NCBI GenBank assembly: GCA_946811185.2
Contig: OX328109.1
Coordinates: 43,942,129 to 44,006,128, forward strand
DNA from: Hippopus hippopus
Lineage: Eukaryota; Mollusca; Bivalvia; Cardiida; Cardiidae
DNA: 64,000 nucleotides
Reading direction: 5' to 3'
How positions within the stretch are numbered: the first letter of the stretch is position 1; each line of letters opens with the position of its first letter. Positions 1 through 11,125 of the stretch are shown in pieces. The translations under genes and the position numbers were made by a program. The notes under the pieces are model-generated. The model saw only the letters and a program-made list of their open reading frames with translations, was not told the origin of the DNA and did not search any database.

Positions 1-589
1 ACTTTTGCAGTTTGTAATAGATTTAAAGATGCATCTGTGCTCGTTTTCATTCAGTTTTGTAAACAACTTTATTTTATGAAATTATAATCATTCTTGTACC
101 TACGTGCCAAATGTTACCCCTGAAGATTGCACAGATTGCGACGGATAGAAAATGCATTTCATTCTATTGCAGCTAGCCATAGACATAACAACCACAGTTT
201 CCAGTTTAAATCGAAGACAAATCCCTGGCGTCTCTTTATCACATACAATTTATATCGATTTTTTATCTACTTTTACACGGCTATCTAGATTCTACACATT
301 GTAAAGTTGTAACAGCGTTTGTTTACTCTCTGGCTGTGAGGGTGCATCGTTAAACAACTAAAGTAAACCACATTTATATCAATGTGCAACATTACGATAA
401 AGTCAACTACAAATTAATCAAAACAATCATTATGAATTAAGTCTTTAATGACCAGGTATGCATATTGCCCTCAAACTATGAAAAAGTAGTTTCAGTCATT
501 AATTTTACAGTTGTTTGAAGGTGAATCTGCAATCGTTACACAACATTAAGTGAAAACAACAATATCGACACAATGAACATAATCTAAAA
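1..589. other. Unannotated AT-rich sequence
   Basis: No repeat family of this window, splice-bounded frame or known protein motif was seen. Confidence 0.5.
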
Positions 590-716
590 TTGGGGCCGAT
601 TTTTCTTCTCAATAGGGCCGAATCTTCTCCTATGTGGGCCGAATCTTCTTGGGTCCGAATCTTCTCAACTTTCTGCTTTGGGCCGAATCTTCTTGGGTCC
701 GAATCTTCTTCCATCC
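590..716. repeat. Minisatellite of gggccgaatcttctt units
   Basis: About five imperfect copies of a 15- to 25-bp unit (gggccgaatcttctt, with gggtccgaatcttctt variants), directly abutting the TTAA of the MITE at 717. It gives short open frames on both strands that are not genes. Confidence 0.75.
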
Positions 717-884
717 TTAACCCTTTACCACACAGCAAAATTTTAGACCCGTCCAAATTGAAAGCATTTGCAGATGACAATTTCATAGTGGCTAAAATGA
801 TGCAATTTTTCTTTAATGGTAGAAAACTTTGAGGGAAAAGGAGAAAATGCTGGTTAAAGTTGTTATTGTGTGGTAAAGGGTTAA
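717..884. mobile_element. Family A MITE, core deleted
   Basis: Both TTAA ends and termini (ccctttaccacac / gtgtggtaaaggg) are present, but the second arm of the core hairpin is missing, leaving 168 bp. Confidence 0.8.
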
Positions 885-1890
885 ATGTGGTCTAAAATCC
901 GACACGAAAAATAGAGCTCCGAAACTACCAAACTAATCATATTTTACTCTTTTCTACGAAAAACTACCTCTAAAACGCTAAATTATGCTCATAATCTTTA
1001 CCTTTCAGCGATGTGAATAAACCAACCAGAGCACAAGCTGACTCATGAAACCAAATTAACCAAAGAAAAAGTTAGAAGTCTGCAAGAAGTCAGGATGCTA
1101 CAGACAAAAATAAGTCAAACCTTCAATAAACTGGCAGGCTTGGGAAAATGGATGAGTGTTTGCTTAAAACAGGTGTATGGCCGTGTTTATTTTCACACAT
1201 TTGAATTTTACACCTTTTCAAAGACAAAAAATATTTGATACATGTAGTTTTAGGAGTTTCAAAAGAAATTTTGAAAAATCTAAATATCCCGCTATAGGAC
1301 AAAGGTTGGTAAATAGAGGTGGTCACACAGAGAGGATAGAATGTATAACTGAATATAAATTACAGCATAAAAATCTTGAAATAAGAAACTTGATTTCAAG
1401 TTTTAGCCATGTTTTCCTTTGGTACAACTTGATGGGATGTTGGTTCCATAGAAAATCTTCTTTGGAAATGTTTACCTATTTCAAAATAAAAAAAAAAGAC
1501 ATGAAGGAGGACTTACAGTTTTTTCAAAATATTGTTCCTAAGAGATAGTTACTTCCTAGATTATACAGCATAGGATCTTGTTCCAACGAGATGATATTCT
1601 GTTTGTTGGAACAAAATGATAAACCATTTACAAGATGAAAAAACTTAAGACATGTCCACATGAATTTTAGTATTTGCATACAACAAATTAAATGTGGCTT
1701 AGACGGTATTTGTCTTCGATAGCATGGAAAACATTGTAGAAAAGGAAAAACTGGTGGTAAACACATATATATCATTTTGTCATATGCGTACAGTGTACTG
1801 TATTTCAACTCTGTTTTCAAACATTTTACTCAGGGTTGTAAAAACATAGCTGTGATTTTAACCCTTAAAGTTCACAACTATATAGTTACT
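885..1890. other. Unannotated region with a 123-codon ORF
   Basis: The plus ORF at 1177..1548 is AT-rich, low in recognisable motifs and followed by poly-A-like codons; I do not take it for a gene. Decayed family A-like words occur near 1655..1745 (tttgcatacaacaaattaaatgt). Confidence 0.4.
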
Positions 1891-1894
1891 TTTG

Positions 1895-1965
1895 CAGTCA
1901 GTGTAGATCAAGATCAGACTGCACAAAATGTGCAGTCTGATCTTTTATCTACACTATTATCTTTG
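1895..1965. mobile_element. Family C core
   Basis: agatcagactgcacaaaatg hairpin with its complement gtgcagtctgatctt; body largely missing. Confidence 0.7.
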
Positions 1966-2049
1966 CTGAGATATTCTAGATAAAATCAACCTTGATATTG
2001 CATGAATATGGGTCTTATTTCTAGATTTAAAATGTGTTCATTTGGCACT

Positions 2050-2260
2050 TTAACCCTTTACCGCACGATGCTGACTTTTAATGACACTGAGAAAGAAGCC
2101 TTCTGAAAACATTGTGGGAAAAGGAGAAAATGCTGGTAACCCACAATATTTTATACCCTATCAAAGAAAAATTTCATCATTTAAGCCACTTTGAAATTGT
2201 TGTCTGAAAATGTTTTCAGTTTGGACAAGGCTTAAATTTTGTCGTCTACCAAAGGGTTAA
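2050..2260. mobile_element. Family A MITE
   Basis: Complete by its ends, with one core arm largely deleted. A second copy starts 13 bp further on, so two copies stand in tandem. Confidence 0.8.
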
Positions 2261-2272
2261 GGGTTAAAAGTG

Positions 2273-2501
2273 TTAACCCTTTACCACACAATCCTGAGTT
2301 TTAACACCCCTGAGGAAGAAGCCTTTTGAAAACATTGTGGAAAAAGGAGAAAATGCTGGTAACCAGCATTTTCTCCTTTTCCCACAATGTTTCCTTTCCT
2401 ATCAAAGACAAATTTCATCATTTGAGGTACGTTTATATTGTCGTCTGCAAATGCTTTCAGTTACCACAAGTCTAAGATTTTGTCGTTTGGTAAAGAGTTA
2501 A
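2273..2501. mobile_element. Family A MITE, full length
   Basis: 229 bp between TTAA ends. The core palindrome around ggtaacc is nearly perfect. Same orientation as its left neighbour. Confidence 0.88.
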
Positions 2502-2619
2502 GTTACTGGATTTGGATATCATGTTATGGGATATTATGTTGTGGAAACATGATTTTATTGCATGTCACCCATGTGCTTCCATATGTTATGATGTGAGGCT
2601 TTTTCATGTTGTGGGATGG

Positions 2620-3060
2620 AAACAAAAAACAAGAGCACCACATGCAGGTGCTGGTGTTTGGCTGCAGTTGTTTTTAATGAAAATTTTAAATAAAAAAAGG
2701 GGCATAATTGTTAACAAATAATCCAAGTTTGAAATAAATATCTACAGTAATCACAGAGATATCATACAATGTTAAAGTTTTTTTAAAATTCCAAGTCATA
2801 AAAGGGGCATAACTGTGTGAAAAATATGTTTATGCTTACCTGCCTCTGTTGTATGGGTTTACCTTTTGATTTATACAACTAGTCTTAGTTTGAAGTAATT
2901 ATCTGTGGTAATGACAGAGATGATATAAAATGTCAAAATTTCTGCGTGGCGCAGATGCTGCAAAAGACAGGCCTATGTGATAATACCTCAACGTTATCTT
3001 TGTAAACAGCCAAGCTAAAGAGCAGGCTCTGTGGATGGTGTAGGTCACAATAAGACTGCA
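2620..3060. repeat. Long repeat with aaaggggcataa units
   Basis: Begins aaaacaagagcaccacatgc, contains two approximate units with aaaggggcataactgtgtga and ctgcctctgttgtatgggtt, and ends near aacagccaagctaa. The same family as 12000..12480. Confidence 0.7.
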
Positions 3061-3607
3061 GGGTTGCATCTAGAATATTTCAAATGGTGGGCTGTCCCCC
3101 ATCGCTTTCAGAAAAAGGGGGCATGTCCCCCCCTTTAAATGTAAAGAGGGGGGAAATAAACCTCATGGCGGTTCCCTTTGTGTGGTAAAGGGTTAATGTA
3201 ACCCTACAGTCCACGTTTTGACAGATTCGAATGAATATTGCGGTGATCTATGCAAATTCTGTTTTGTTTATTTCCCAGAAGTCGTTTTTTTCTCTCTTTT
3301 TTCCCCCATTATGGTGCACATGATCATGCAATTTTTGCGGGCTATTTTGTTTAAGTGGGGGATCTGGTGTGCAAACATGTTTCGTTTTCGCGGGATTTTA
3401 GAGTTTTTGCAGGATTTCGGCAATTCAGCATTCTAGATGCAACCCAGAGACTGGATATCTTGATCTTGGACCTGCATTCTCCTGTTTGTGACTTATCTTT
3501 GACCACTGAATAATTCTCATCTCTGATGTTGGAATCTTAGCTTTTGCCTCTAGGAATTTTAAAGACAAATTTTTTATGATGCCAACAAAGAGTTTAACTT
3601 TGTAAGA

Positions 3608-3822
3608 ACAATCATTATGTGTGAATGACCCTGAGGAAGAAGGCTTCTGAGAACATTGAGGAAAAGGAGAAAATGCTGGTAACCAACGCTTTCTCCTTTC
3701 CATACAATATTTTCTACCCTTTCAAAGACAAATCCCTTGATTTTAGCCAAATCTAATTTGTTGTATGCAAAAGCATATATTTTGAACAAGTCCACCATTT
3801 CTTTGACTGGTGAGGAGTTAAG
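3608..3822. mobile_element. Family A MITE, left end eroded
   Basis: Recognised by ccctgaggaagaaggcttct, a diverged core hairpin and the gaggagttaa right end. The left TTAA is lost. Confidence 0.75.
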
Positions 3823-4182
3823 CCTTTAAGGTACATGTATTACCATCCTAACGCTTCTAGTGCAACATGGAATAAAATTTCTCATTAGTTGATAAATAAA
3901 GATTTATACTGATATAATATTTTTGCACATTTCTAACCAACCAGAAATTCCTTGATGTCCATCTTGAAATTATTTGTTGATACTTAGTTTCCTGAAAAGG
4001 GAGGTAATTATTATCTCCCTTCGTAATGAGAATATAGTGGTTTTAGATTTATAAATGATAATTCTTAGAAAGAAAAAGTGGCTTGGTTAAAGTAGTACAA
4101 TAATACTAATTTTTAATCCCAGCAAATTTTGTAGGATGATATTATAGTGGAAATAGCTGTTTTCCATTAGGAGGGTACTACC

Positions 4183-4399
4183 TTAACACACAATCCTGAG
4201 TTTTAACGACCCTGATGGAGAAGGCATTTGAAAACATTTCGGAAAAAGGAGAAAATGCTGGTTACAAGCACTTTCTCCTTTTCCCAAAATGTTTTCTATC
4301 CTATTAAGGAAAATTCTTTGTCATTTGAGCTTTATTTGTCATCTGCAAATGCCTTCAATTTGGACCCATCTAAAATTTTGTTGTTTGGTAAAGAGTTAA
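4183..4399. mobile_element. Family A MITE
   Basis: TTAA at both ends; the left terminus has lost a few bases (ttaacacacaatcc). Core arms diverged. Confidence 0.82.
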
Positions 4400-4527
4400 G
4401 CCGAAATTATGCTGCCATAAGATTAATTCTTTTACTACTGAATAAATAAATTGCATTTTCTCAGAGGCTAAAAATACATTTCCTCTGTGAGATCAAGAGT
4501 CAGTTTGGTCATAATCTAGAATATAGC

Positions 4528-4600
4528 AGTGGACAGTGTAGATCAGTGATCAGACTGCACATTCTGTGCAGTCTGATCTTGATCTACACTGTCCACATAA
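4528..4600. mobile_element. Family C core
   Basis: ggacagtgtagatcagtgat ... atctacactgtcc, an imperfect 33-bp-arm hairpin. Confidence 0.72.
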
Positions 4601-4737
4601 GCTTTTGGTGTCATCCATGGAAAGAATTAGGGAAAATAGCTGATAAAAGACTCAGAAATGATTGGAATTGATAATACTGTTTATTTCAGGTATTTAAAAA
4701 ATCACAAATATTGAGCAAAACTTATTGTACTGATAAA

Positions 4738-5031
4738 GATCATAGGCTTTTGAAACTCCATTGGTCTATGAAGGGATGACGAAATTTTCATTATCGGACA
4801 CTGTTACTATAAATAGCACATTGGCCATTCTGTCTTTATTATATATAGTAAGACTTTTTTACAATATAGAGAGAGTCACCAATGTGCTATTTATAGAAAC
4901 GGTGTTAATGAAATTTGAGTATATTCTGCAATATACAGGCGATCCACGAATGTGCTATAAGTGTTCGATGATCAACCAAGGAAAATTTCAGTGTTCCGTA
5001 ATAGGCTAATAGAGCTTCAAAGGCCTGTGAT
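4738..5031. mobile_element. Foldback MITE, about 294 bp
   Basis: Imperfect inverted termini atcataggcttttgaaactc / gagcttcaaaggcctgtgat; inner inverted pair actataaatagcacattgg / ccaatgtgctatttatag. Single copy in this window. Confidence 0.7.
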
Positions 5032-5149
5032 AAAAATATTCTGACATACTACAGTCTATAGATAAATGATAATATTAAACATTTATTACTAATTGATAAA
5101 GGCACAGTCAAATCTGTCCTAACTAACCATCTAAAAGAATACCTCTTTA

Positions 5150-5360
5150 CAAAGCCAAAAATTATAGACTTTTCCAAATTGAGAGCATTTGCAGACGACA
5201 AATAAAGTTTCACTAAAACCATGCAATTTGTCTTTCAAAGAGTAGAAAACATTTTGCAAAAAGGAGAAAATGCTGGTCAGCAGCATTTTCTCCTTTTCAC
5301 ATAATGTTTTTAGAAGCCTTCTTCGTCCATGTCATTGAAAGTCAGGATTGTTTAGAAAAG
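5150..5360. mobile_element. Family A MITE, partial
   Basis: Starts inside the attatagactt segment and ends at caggattgttt; the core hairpin is present with substitutions. Confidence 0.7.
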
Positions 5361-5518
5361 GGAGGGTATTGTGAATTAAAAAGAGAGCCATATATTGCAC
5401 AATGTAATAACATAATGGTAGAAATCAACTGAAAATGATTGCACAGGAAGGGACTACTTTTCTGGGCAAATTTTACTCTGTGTACTTTTAGCACAAGAGA
5501 GGTTTGGCCATTTCAGTC

Positions 5519-5699
5519 TTTTAACCGCACTAATCGTGGTTACTGTAGCAACATTACAAAGGTATTCGAGAAACAAGTTTTTCTGCCTTTTCAAAATTTC
5601 AAACACAAAAATTATCTTTTGGGCTACACTGAAACTGTCATCTGCAAATGCTTTCGATATGCTCGAGTCTAAAATTTTGCTCTCAGGTAAAGAATTAAT
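5519..5699. mobile_element. Family A MITE, strongly decayed
   Basis: ttaaccgcac on the left and ggtaaagaattaa on the right remain, with caaatgctttcga inside. The hairpin core is lost. Confidence 0.6.
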
Positions 5700-5980
5700 G
5701 AACAGTCGAGATCTAGAGCACACTGCCCAGAAATTTCTATGTACATGTACTCTTGTTTCAGTACCGTCCAATATTTTAGGAGACCTTCTGACAAAACAAG
5801 CCTTTGAATTCCTATGAAAAAAAAAGAAGAAAAAACTTGTAATCAAAACCTTTATATCACAAATGAAACTTCTAAGCACATTAAAAACAGGATGTCAAGA
5901 TGGCAAAAGCCAAAATGTTTACACAGAAAATCATATCAAAACCATTTCAATAGCACATGAAGTATTTGTCTACGGAAAAG

Positions 5981-6203
5981 AATTAACCCTTAACCACACG
6001 TCAAAACTTCAGACGTGTACAAACCCAACGCACTTGCAAATGACAAACATAGCTCTAATGGTGGAAGTTGTCTTTGATAAGGAAGAATTCATAGTGGGAA
6101 ATGGAGAAAATGCTGGTGACCAGCAATTTCTCCTTTTCCCACAATGTTTTGGAAAGACTGCTCCAAAGGCTGTTAAAAGTCAGGATTATGTGGTAATGGG
6201 TTA
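5981..6203. mobile_element. Family A MITE
   Basis: Left end ttaacccttaaccacacg, right end gtggtaatgggtta; core present with the second arm mutated. Confidence 0.8.
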
Positions 6204-6286
6204 GCAGTATTTTAAACCCTTCACCAATAAATTCTGTGTATAAACAACCCTAAGGAAATAAAAAAAAAAAAAAAAAACCCTTTTAA

Positions 6287-6515
6287 TTAACCCTTTACCA
6301 CACAATGACAAGTTTTAACCACCCTAAGAAAGAGGCCTTTTGAAAACATTGTGGGAAAAGGAGAAAATGCTGGTAACCAGCATTTTCTCCTTTTCCCACA
6401 ATGTTTTCTACTCTATCAAAGAGAAGTTCCATCTTTTGAGCTACGTTTAAACTGTCATCTGTAAATGCTTTTAATTTGGACAAATCTATTATTTGCTCGT
6501 GTGGTAAAGAGTTAA
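6287..6515. mobile_element. Family A MITE, full length
   Basis: 229 bp, TTAA ends, intact core hairpin. Preceded by a poly-A run (6259..6277). Confidence 0.88.
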
Positions 6516-6527
6516 AAACATTTTAGG

Positions 6528-6682
6528 AAATGGATAAAGTGTATTGTCTCCTTTTCCCACAATGTTTTCAACCATTTCAAAGCCAATTCCCATCATTCAA
6601 GCAACATGTCAAATTCTGTTGTTTGCAAATGATTTTGATTTGGACAAGTCTACAATTTTCTCATCTGGTAAAGAGTTTATCC
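6528..6682. mobile_element. Family A MITE, right half only
   Basis: Starts in the second core arm (tctccttttcccacaatg) and ends ggtaaagagttta. The left half is missing, and it abuts the preceding full copy. Confidence 0.7.
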
Positions 6683-6904
6683 ATTGAACAAACTGTAGCA
6701 CAACATGGTTTTAAAACTGTGACAATAAAACAGTGTTTAACATATTCAATGTTTTAATATGTCAAAACATATTAAGAAAATACAGTGTACTAAATTTTGT
6801 TCACTTAGAAAAAAAAATACAATATATATATATTTATTGTTCAAAGCTCTTAACATGATTTCTAACAAAAGTGCATTTCTATCTAACAGATAGTGCTACT
6901 AACA

Positions 6905-7068
6905 CAATCAGTCATGCACTGTGAAAAGAGGATTTACTGCATTTTTGTAATGCACTATACCAAGCCAGTTGTCATATACAAAAGACCCATTTTACCTAAA
7001 AACCAGCTGAATCACAAGGTAGAAAGTGGTAGAATGGTCCTTGGATATGCAGAAAAAATGGAGTGACT
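6905..7068. mobile_element. Family B element, partial
   Basis: tcatgcactgtgaaaagagg, then the minus-oriented body (aatgcactataccaagccag, gaatggtccttggatatgca); the central palindrome is missing. Confidence 0.65.
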
Positions 7069-7070
7069 AA

Positions 7071-7235
7071 ATGAAGAAAATGCTGGTAACCTGCATTTTC
7101 TCCTTTTTTCACAGTGTGTTTACTTTTCACTTTTTCAATGATAAATTGCATCATTTTAGGTACATTTTATTTGTCCTCTGCAAGGTGTTCTCAATCTGTA
7201 GGAGTCTGACATTTTGTGGTTTGGTAAACAGTCAA
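7071..7235. mobile_element. Family A MITE, right two-thirds
   Basis: Begins at gaagaaaatgctggtaac in the core and ends at ggtaaacagtcaac; it follows a family B fragment. Confidence 0.65.
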
Positions 7236-7361
7236 CCATCACAGTGTTTTATTTTTATCTGGTTTTAAAATTCATATTTTTGCCTGTGAATGACTCTTGG
7301 ATCCCTAATACAATAACAAATTGTCAACTTCACAAATAATTTCCATACTTTTAACAGGCAT

Positions 7362-7577
7362 GCAACATGCGAAAAGGGGCATTCCGATGGCGCAGGCTGA
7401 TCCAAGATGGCATTTTATGACTTTACTAAGTTTTGTGCTACAGTAGACTTGCACAAAACAGAAAATTACATAAAAACGGAAAGTGTCGTTTCGGATTAGC
7501 CTGTGCGGACTGCGCATGCCAATCCGAGACAAAACTTTATGCAGATGTCCGAATGCCCCTTTTCGCGTGTTGCTGGT
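7362..7577. mobile_element. Family D element
   Basis: gcaacatgcgaaaaggggca / tgccccttttcgcgtgttgc inverted termini; the left part is shortened relative to the copy at 18513. Confidence 0.8.
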
Positions 7578-7744
7578 TAAATGGTATTATTTGAATTTAA
7601 CTTCATTTTCATTACCACATAGTTTACTTTTGGCTGTAAGAAATCTGTACTGCGATAGAATTTCATTGAAAAAATAAGCCTAGCGTCCAAAAAAAAATCA
7701 AATTTTTTCCACGTGCCAAGATGATGCTGGCAAATACAAGCTGG

Positions 7745-8640
7745 TCTAATTATGAAAAAATCTTCTTTCTATCATGGTTTATCGTTAAATAAACCAGTTG
7801 TGAGTTAAGAGGCTCAATAAATAAACCATGAGGGCAATATCTTCTTTCTATCATGGTTTATTGTTCAATAAACCATAGTTGTGAGTTATGAGGCAAATAG
7901 CCAGAGTGGTTCATTCATTGCCCATCATAACATACTACCGAAAGAAAATTATTTTGATTCTAACATATCAACTCTCGATCAAAGGAAAATAAGTTCATAT
8001 ATAGTAAACAAAGCAAATGCGGATTAATTCCCTTCAATAAAACATGGCTGTTCCAGTAGCTAACCCAAAACAAAACCCAACTGGCTAGTAGGTAAATATG
8101 TATAAAAAAAAAAAAAAACATTTCAATAAAGCCTTAGGCATCAAACACACACACAAAAAATTTACCCAATTTTACTTTTTCATTTTTTCCCTTTCAAACA
8201 AAAAAGAAGAATCAATGTATTGTCAAGCGTTAGAGTCGCAGTTGCTTCAAATGCTGAATATTACCCCACCCACTCCTATTCCCATTTCCAAAGCAGCATT
8301 GGTCAATTTTCATGTTAATCTTCAACATGAATAGATACTTGATTTAAATATGTTAACTGGTAAAATTTTAAATAGTTCCATCAATGTCAATTTTTATCAT
8401 AAACAGTAAATCCCTGAGTTTTTCCATCCTCCTTGGTCATGTAGCGGACAATTACTTACGTCAAGTGACTTTCATTGATAAAATATCAGAGGGTGGAGGC
8501 ATGGAATGGTCATGGGTGACTGACTTTGGAATGACTTCAATTTTACCACGCTCTCACTGCACTGTGTTCATAGAGCCAAATTCACATGTTATGTTAGAAT
8601 CGCGTATCATTCATATTAAATATCATTCATTGGAGCTTGA
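7745..8640. repeat. Family E long repeat, copy 1
   Basis: Starts with two units around ttctatcatggtttatcgtt and continues through tcaactctcgatcaaaggaa, acatggctgttccagtagct and caaatgctgaatattaccc. Same order of blocks as at 10253; no coding potential recognised. Confidence 0.75.
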
Positions 8641-8779
8641 ATAAAAACAGACATTTGATCCTTCTAAATTTGAAAAATATAAATCCTTTAAAAGGATTAT
8701 AATAAAACTACTGGGACTAAATCAATAACAGAATGACCCTCTACCTAACAGTGCCCTAGTAAAACACTTTCATACAAAA

Positions 8780-9252
8780 CTACCGTATATTTTAACAATC
8801 CTCAGGAAGAAGACTTTTGAAAACATTAGGAAAATGTGAAAATGCCGGTAACCATCATTTTCTCACTTTCACATACTGGTAATGCCTTATACCCTTCCAT
8901 ATATGGCCTGCAACACGGGAAAAGGGACATTCGGACATTTGCATAAAGTGTTGTCCCGGATCAGCCTGCTCAGTCCTCGCAGCCTGATCTGAGACGACAC
9001 TTTCCAATCATCTGTGATTTTCTGTTTCATGCAAGGCTGCTGTATGATAAAATCTAATGTTGACGTAAAGTGCCGTCTCCGATTAGCCTGCGTGGACACT
9101 TTCCGCAAATGTCCAAATGCTCCTTTTCTTTTAGCATGTTGCAGACCATATATAGACGTATCCCATCGTTTGAGCCATTTTTTAATTTGTTGACTGCAAA
9201 TGCTTTTAATTTGGACAAGCCTAAAATCGATTGTGGTGTGGTAAAGAGTTAT
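8780..9252. mobile_element. Family A MITE split by a family D element
   Basis: Left part (8780..8896) runs from ttaacaatcctcagg through a diverged core; right part (9157..9252) resumes at the catttgagcca-like segment and ends gtggtaaagagtta. Family D occupies the gap. Confidence 0.8.
8897..9156. mobile_element. Family D element nested in a family A MITE
   Basis: Inverted termini atatatggcctgcaacacgg / catgttgcagaccatatat. Interior has two GC-rich palindromes (gatcagcctgctcagtcctc and relatives). Younger than the A copy it splits. Confidence 0.8.
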
Positions 9253-9447
9253 CAATCCTGAGGATGACTTTTGAAAATATTGTTGGAAAATGAGAAAAAA
9301 GTGGTAACCAGCCTTTTCTCATTTCCCTACAATATTTTCTACTCTTTCAAAGACAAACTCATCATTTGAGCAACATTGTAGTTGTAGTCTGTAAACAATT
9401 CCATTCTTATAGAGGTAAAAAGTTCTGTCATCTGGCAAAGAATTAAC
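9247..9447. mobile_element. Family A MITE, decayed
   Basis: Shares its left boundary with the previous copy; core hairpin with many substitutions; right end ggcaaagaattaa. Confidence 0.7.
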
Positions 9448-9661
9448 TCTTTACCAAATGACAAAATTTTAGACTGGTCCAAATTGAAAGCATTTACAAA
9501 CGACAAAATTAATGTGACTCAAAAATTGAAATTTGTTCTCAGAAGGATAGAAAACATTGTGGGAAAAGGAGAAAATGCTGGTTACCAGCATTTTCTCCTT
9601 TTCCCATAATGTTTTCATAAGGCTTCTTTCTCAGAGTTGTGAAAACCTGGGATTGTTAAAC
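9443..9661. mobile_element. Family A MITE, opposite orientation
   Basis: Starts ttaactctttaccaaatgac and ends gggattgttaaac; the core is near perfect around ggttacc. Tandem with the preceding copy. Confidence 0.8.
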
Positions 9662-9693
9662 ATCATTGCAATAAAAGCACAGGAAACAACAGT

Positions 9694-9921
9694 TTAACCT
9701 TTTACCAGATGACAAAACATTGGACTTGCCAAACTGAATGCATTTTCGGACAACAAATTAAATGTTATTTAAAACATAAAATTTGTCATTTAAAGGGTAG
9801 AAAACATTGTGGGAAAAGGAGAAAATGCTGGTTACCAGCATTTTCTCCTTTTCCCACAGTGTTTTCAAAAGCCTCATCCCCCAAGGTCAATCAAAGTTGA
9901 CACTGTGTGGTAACAGTTTAA
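9694..9921. mobile_element. C11orf54: Family A MITE next to the C11orf54-like stop codon
   Basis: TTAA 9694..9697 and 9918..9921; core hairpin nearly perfect. The right TTAA lies 8 bp from the stop at 9930..9932, so the element probably forms part of the transcribed 3' UTR. It brings ATTAAA (minus strand, 9922..9917) close to the stop, probably too close to act as the poly(A) signal. Confidence 0.85.
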
Positions 9922-9929
9922 TGTGGGGT

Positions 9930-10082
9930 TCACTGTGGGGGCTGGTCAATCCTATACAGATAATCAACAACAACAAAATAGCCCCTGTATGCCACCTCAT
10001 TGGGTGTTGTGTCCCAGTGGTAATGTCCGCCTTGCCCGTGCATGCTGAAACAGTGAAAATGTTCTACACGAAGGTCCAAACC
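9930..10082 (-). CDS. C11orf54: C11orf54-like exon 9 with zinc site and stop (residues 257-306)
   Basis: Acceptor tatttttccag, stop TGA at 9932..9930. Encodes VEHFHCFSMHGQGGHYHWDT and ends YLYRIDQPPQ. His264, His266 and His276 line up with the three zinc ligands reported for human PTD012 (266, 268, 278). The end is about nine residues shorter than human. A family A MITE begins only 8 bp past the stop, so the 3' UTR must lie in or beyond it. Confidence 0.95.
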   Translation of the reverse strand, partial: GLDLRVEHFHCFSMHGQGGHYHWDTTPNEVAYRGYFVVVDYLYRIDQPPQ

Positions 10083-10252
10083 CTGGAAAAATAACAATAA
10101 ATAATAAATACGTAAATTATGAGAGTTTCCCAATTTTATAGTCCCACACAAAAACCTTTACTAAGAGATCATCCCAGTAAAGAAAAACAACAAAACTTAC
10201 TGGAATCATGTATTAAGACAAATGATCTTTAGAAAGTGTTTAATCAAGAAAC

Positions 10253-11125
10253 AATCTTCTTTCTATCATGGTTTATCGTTCAATAAACCAAGGTTGTGAG
10301 TTATGAGAGTCAATAAATAATCCACAAGGGTGATAACCTGTGCGATTTATTCAATGTGCCTCATAACTCACAACCATAGTTTATTGAATGATAAACCATG
10401 ATAGAAAGAAGATTATTTCGATCCTAACATAACCAACTCTTGATCAAAGGAAAACAACTTTATACTAAGTGTACAAGAACGGATGCAGATTATATTCCCT
10501 GAATGAACCATGGCTGTTCCAGTTACTTACCAAAACAAAACCTCACTGCCAAGTCAGAAAGTATGAAAAGAACCAAATTTCAATAAAACCTTAGGCATCA
10601 TACATAAAAAAACACACTTTTTTACAATTATATTTTCCCCCTTTCAGATGACAAAGAAGAATGAATGCATCATCAACCATTAGAGTCACAGTCCCTTCAA
10701 ATGCTCTGAATATACTCCATCCACTTCCAATTCCATTCCCAATGCAATGAAGGCCAATTTTGAACTAACTTTCAACATAAAAAGACTCTTGATTTATATA
10801 AAATATCATGTTTACTGGTAACATTTCTGATAGTTCCATCATTGTCAATTTTCATCAAAATCACTTATCATCAGTAAGTTCTTAAGTTTTTCCTTTCTCC
10901 TAGGTCGAGTACATAAATGACGATTTGTTAACGTCAAGTGACAATCGTTGACAAAATATCGTAGGGCAGAGATTGGAACAGCCACGAGCTACTTACTTTA
11001 CACAGAGTGATGTCACCTCATATAACCAACATCTATTTTACCATGCTTTTGTTGCACTGTGTTCATAGACCCGAATTCACATGTCATGTTAGAATTGTGT
11101 ATGACACTTCACAATTTTTTTTAAC
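10253..11125. repeat. Family E long repeat, copy 2 (in the last intron)
   Basis: Blocks collinear with copy 1: tttctatcatggtttatcgt, inverted copy at 10370, ccaactcttgatcaaaggaa, ccatggctgttccagttact, ttagagtcacagtcccttca. It lies in intron 8 of the C11orf54-like gene while copy 1 lies beyond the gene's 3' end. Confidence 0.75.

Noticed and set aside
1177..1548. 123-codon ORF as a host gene.
   Set aside because: No recognised motif, AT-rich codons, no splice or poly(A) context; a chance ORF is more likely.
5863..6204. 113-codon ORF as a gene.
   Set aside because: Its second half is the family A MITE read through; the same peptide words recur in every MITE copy.
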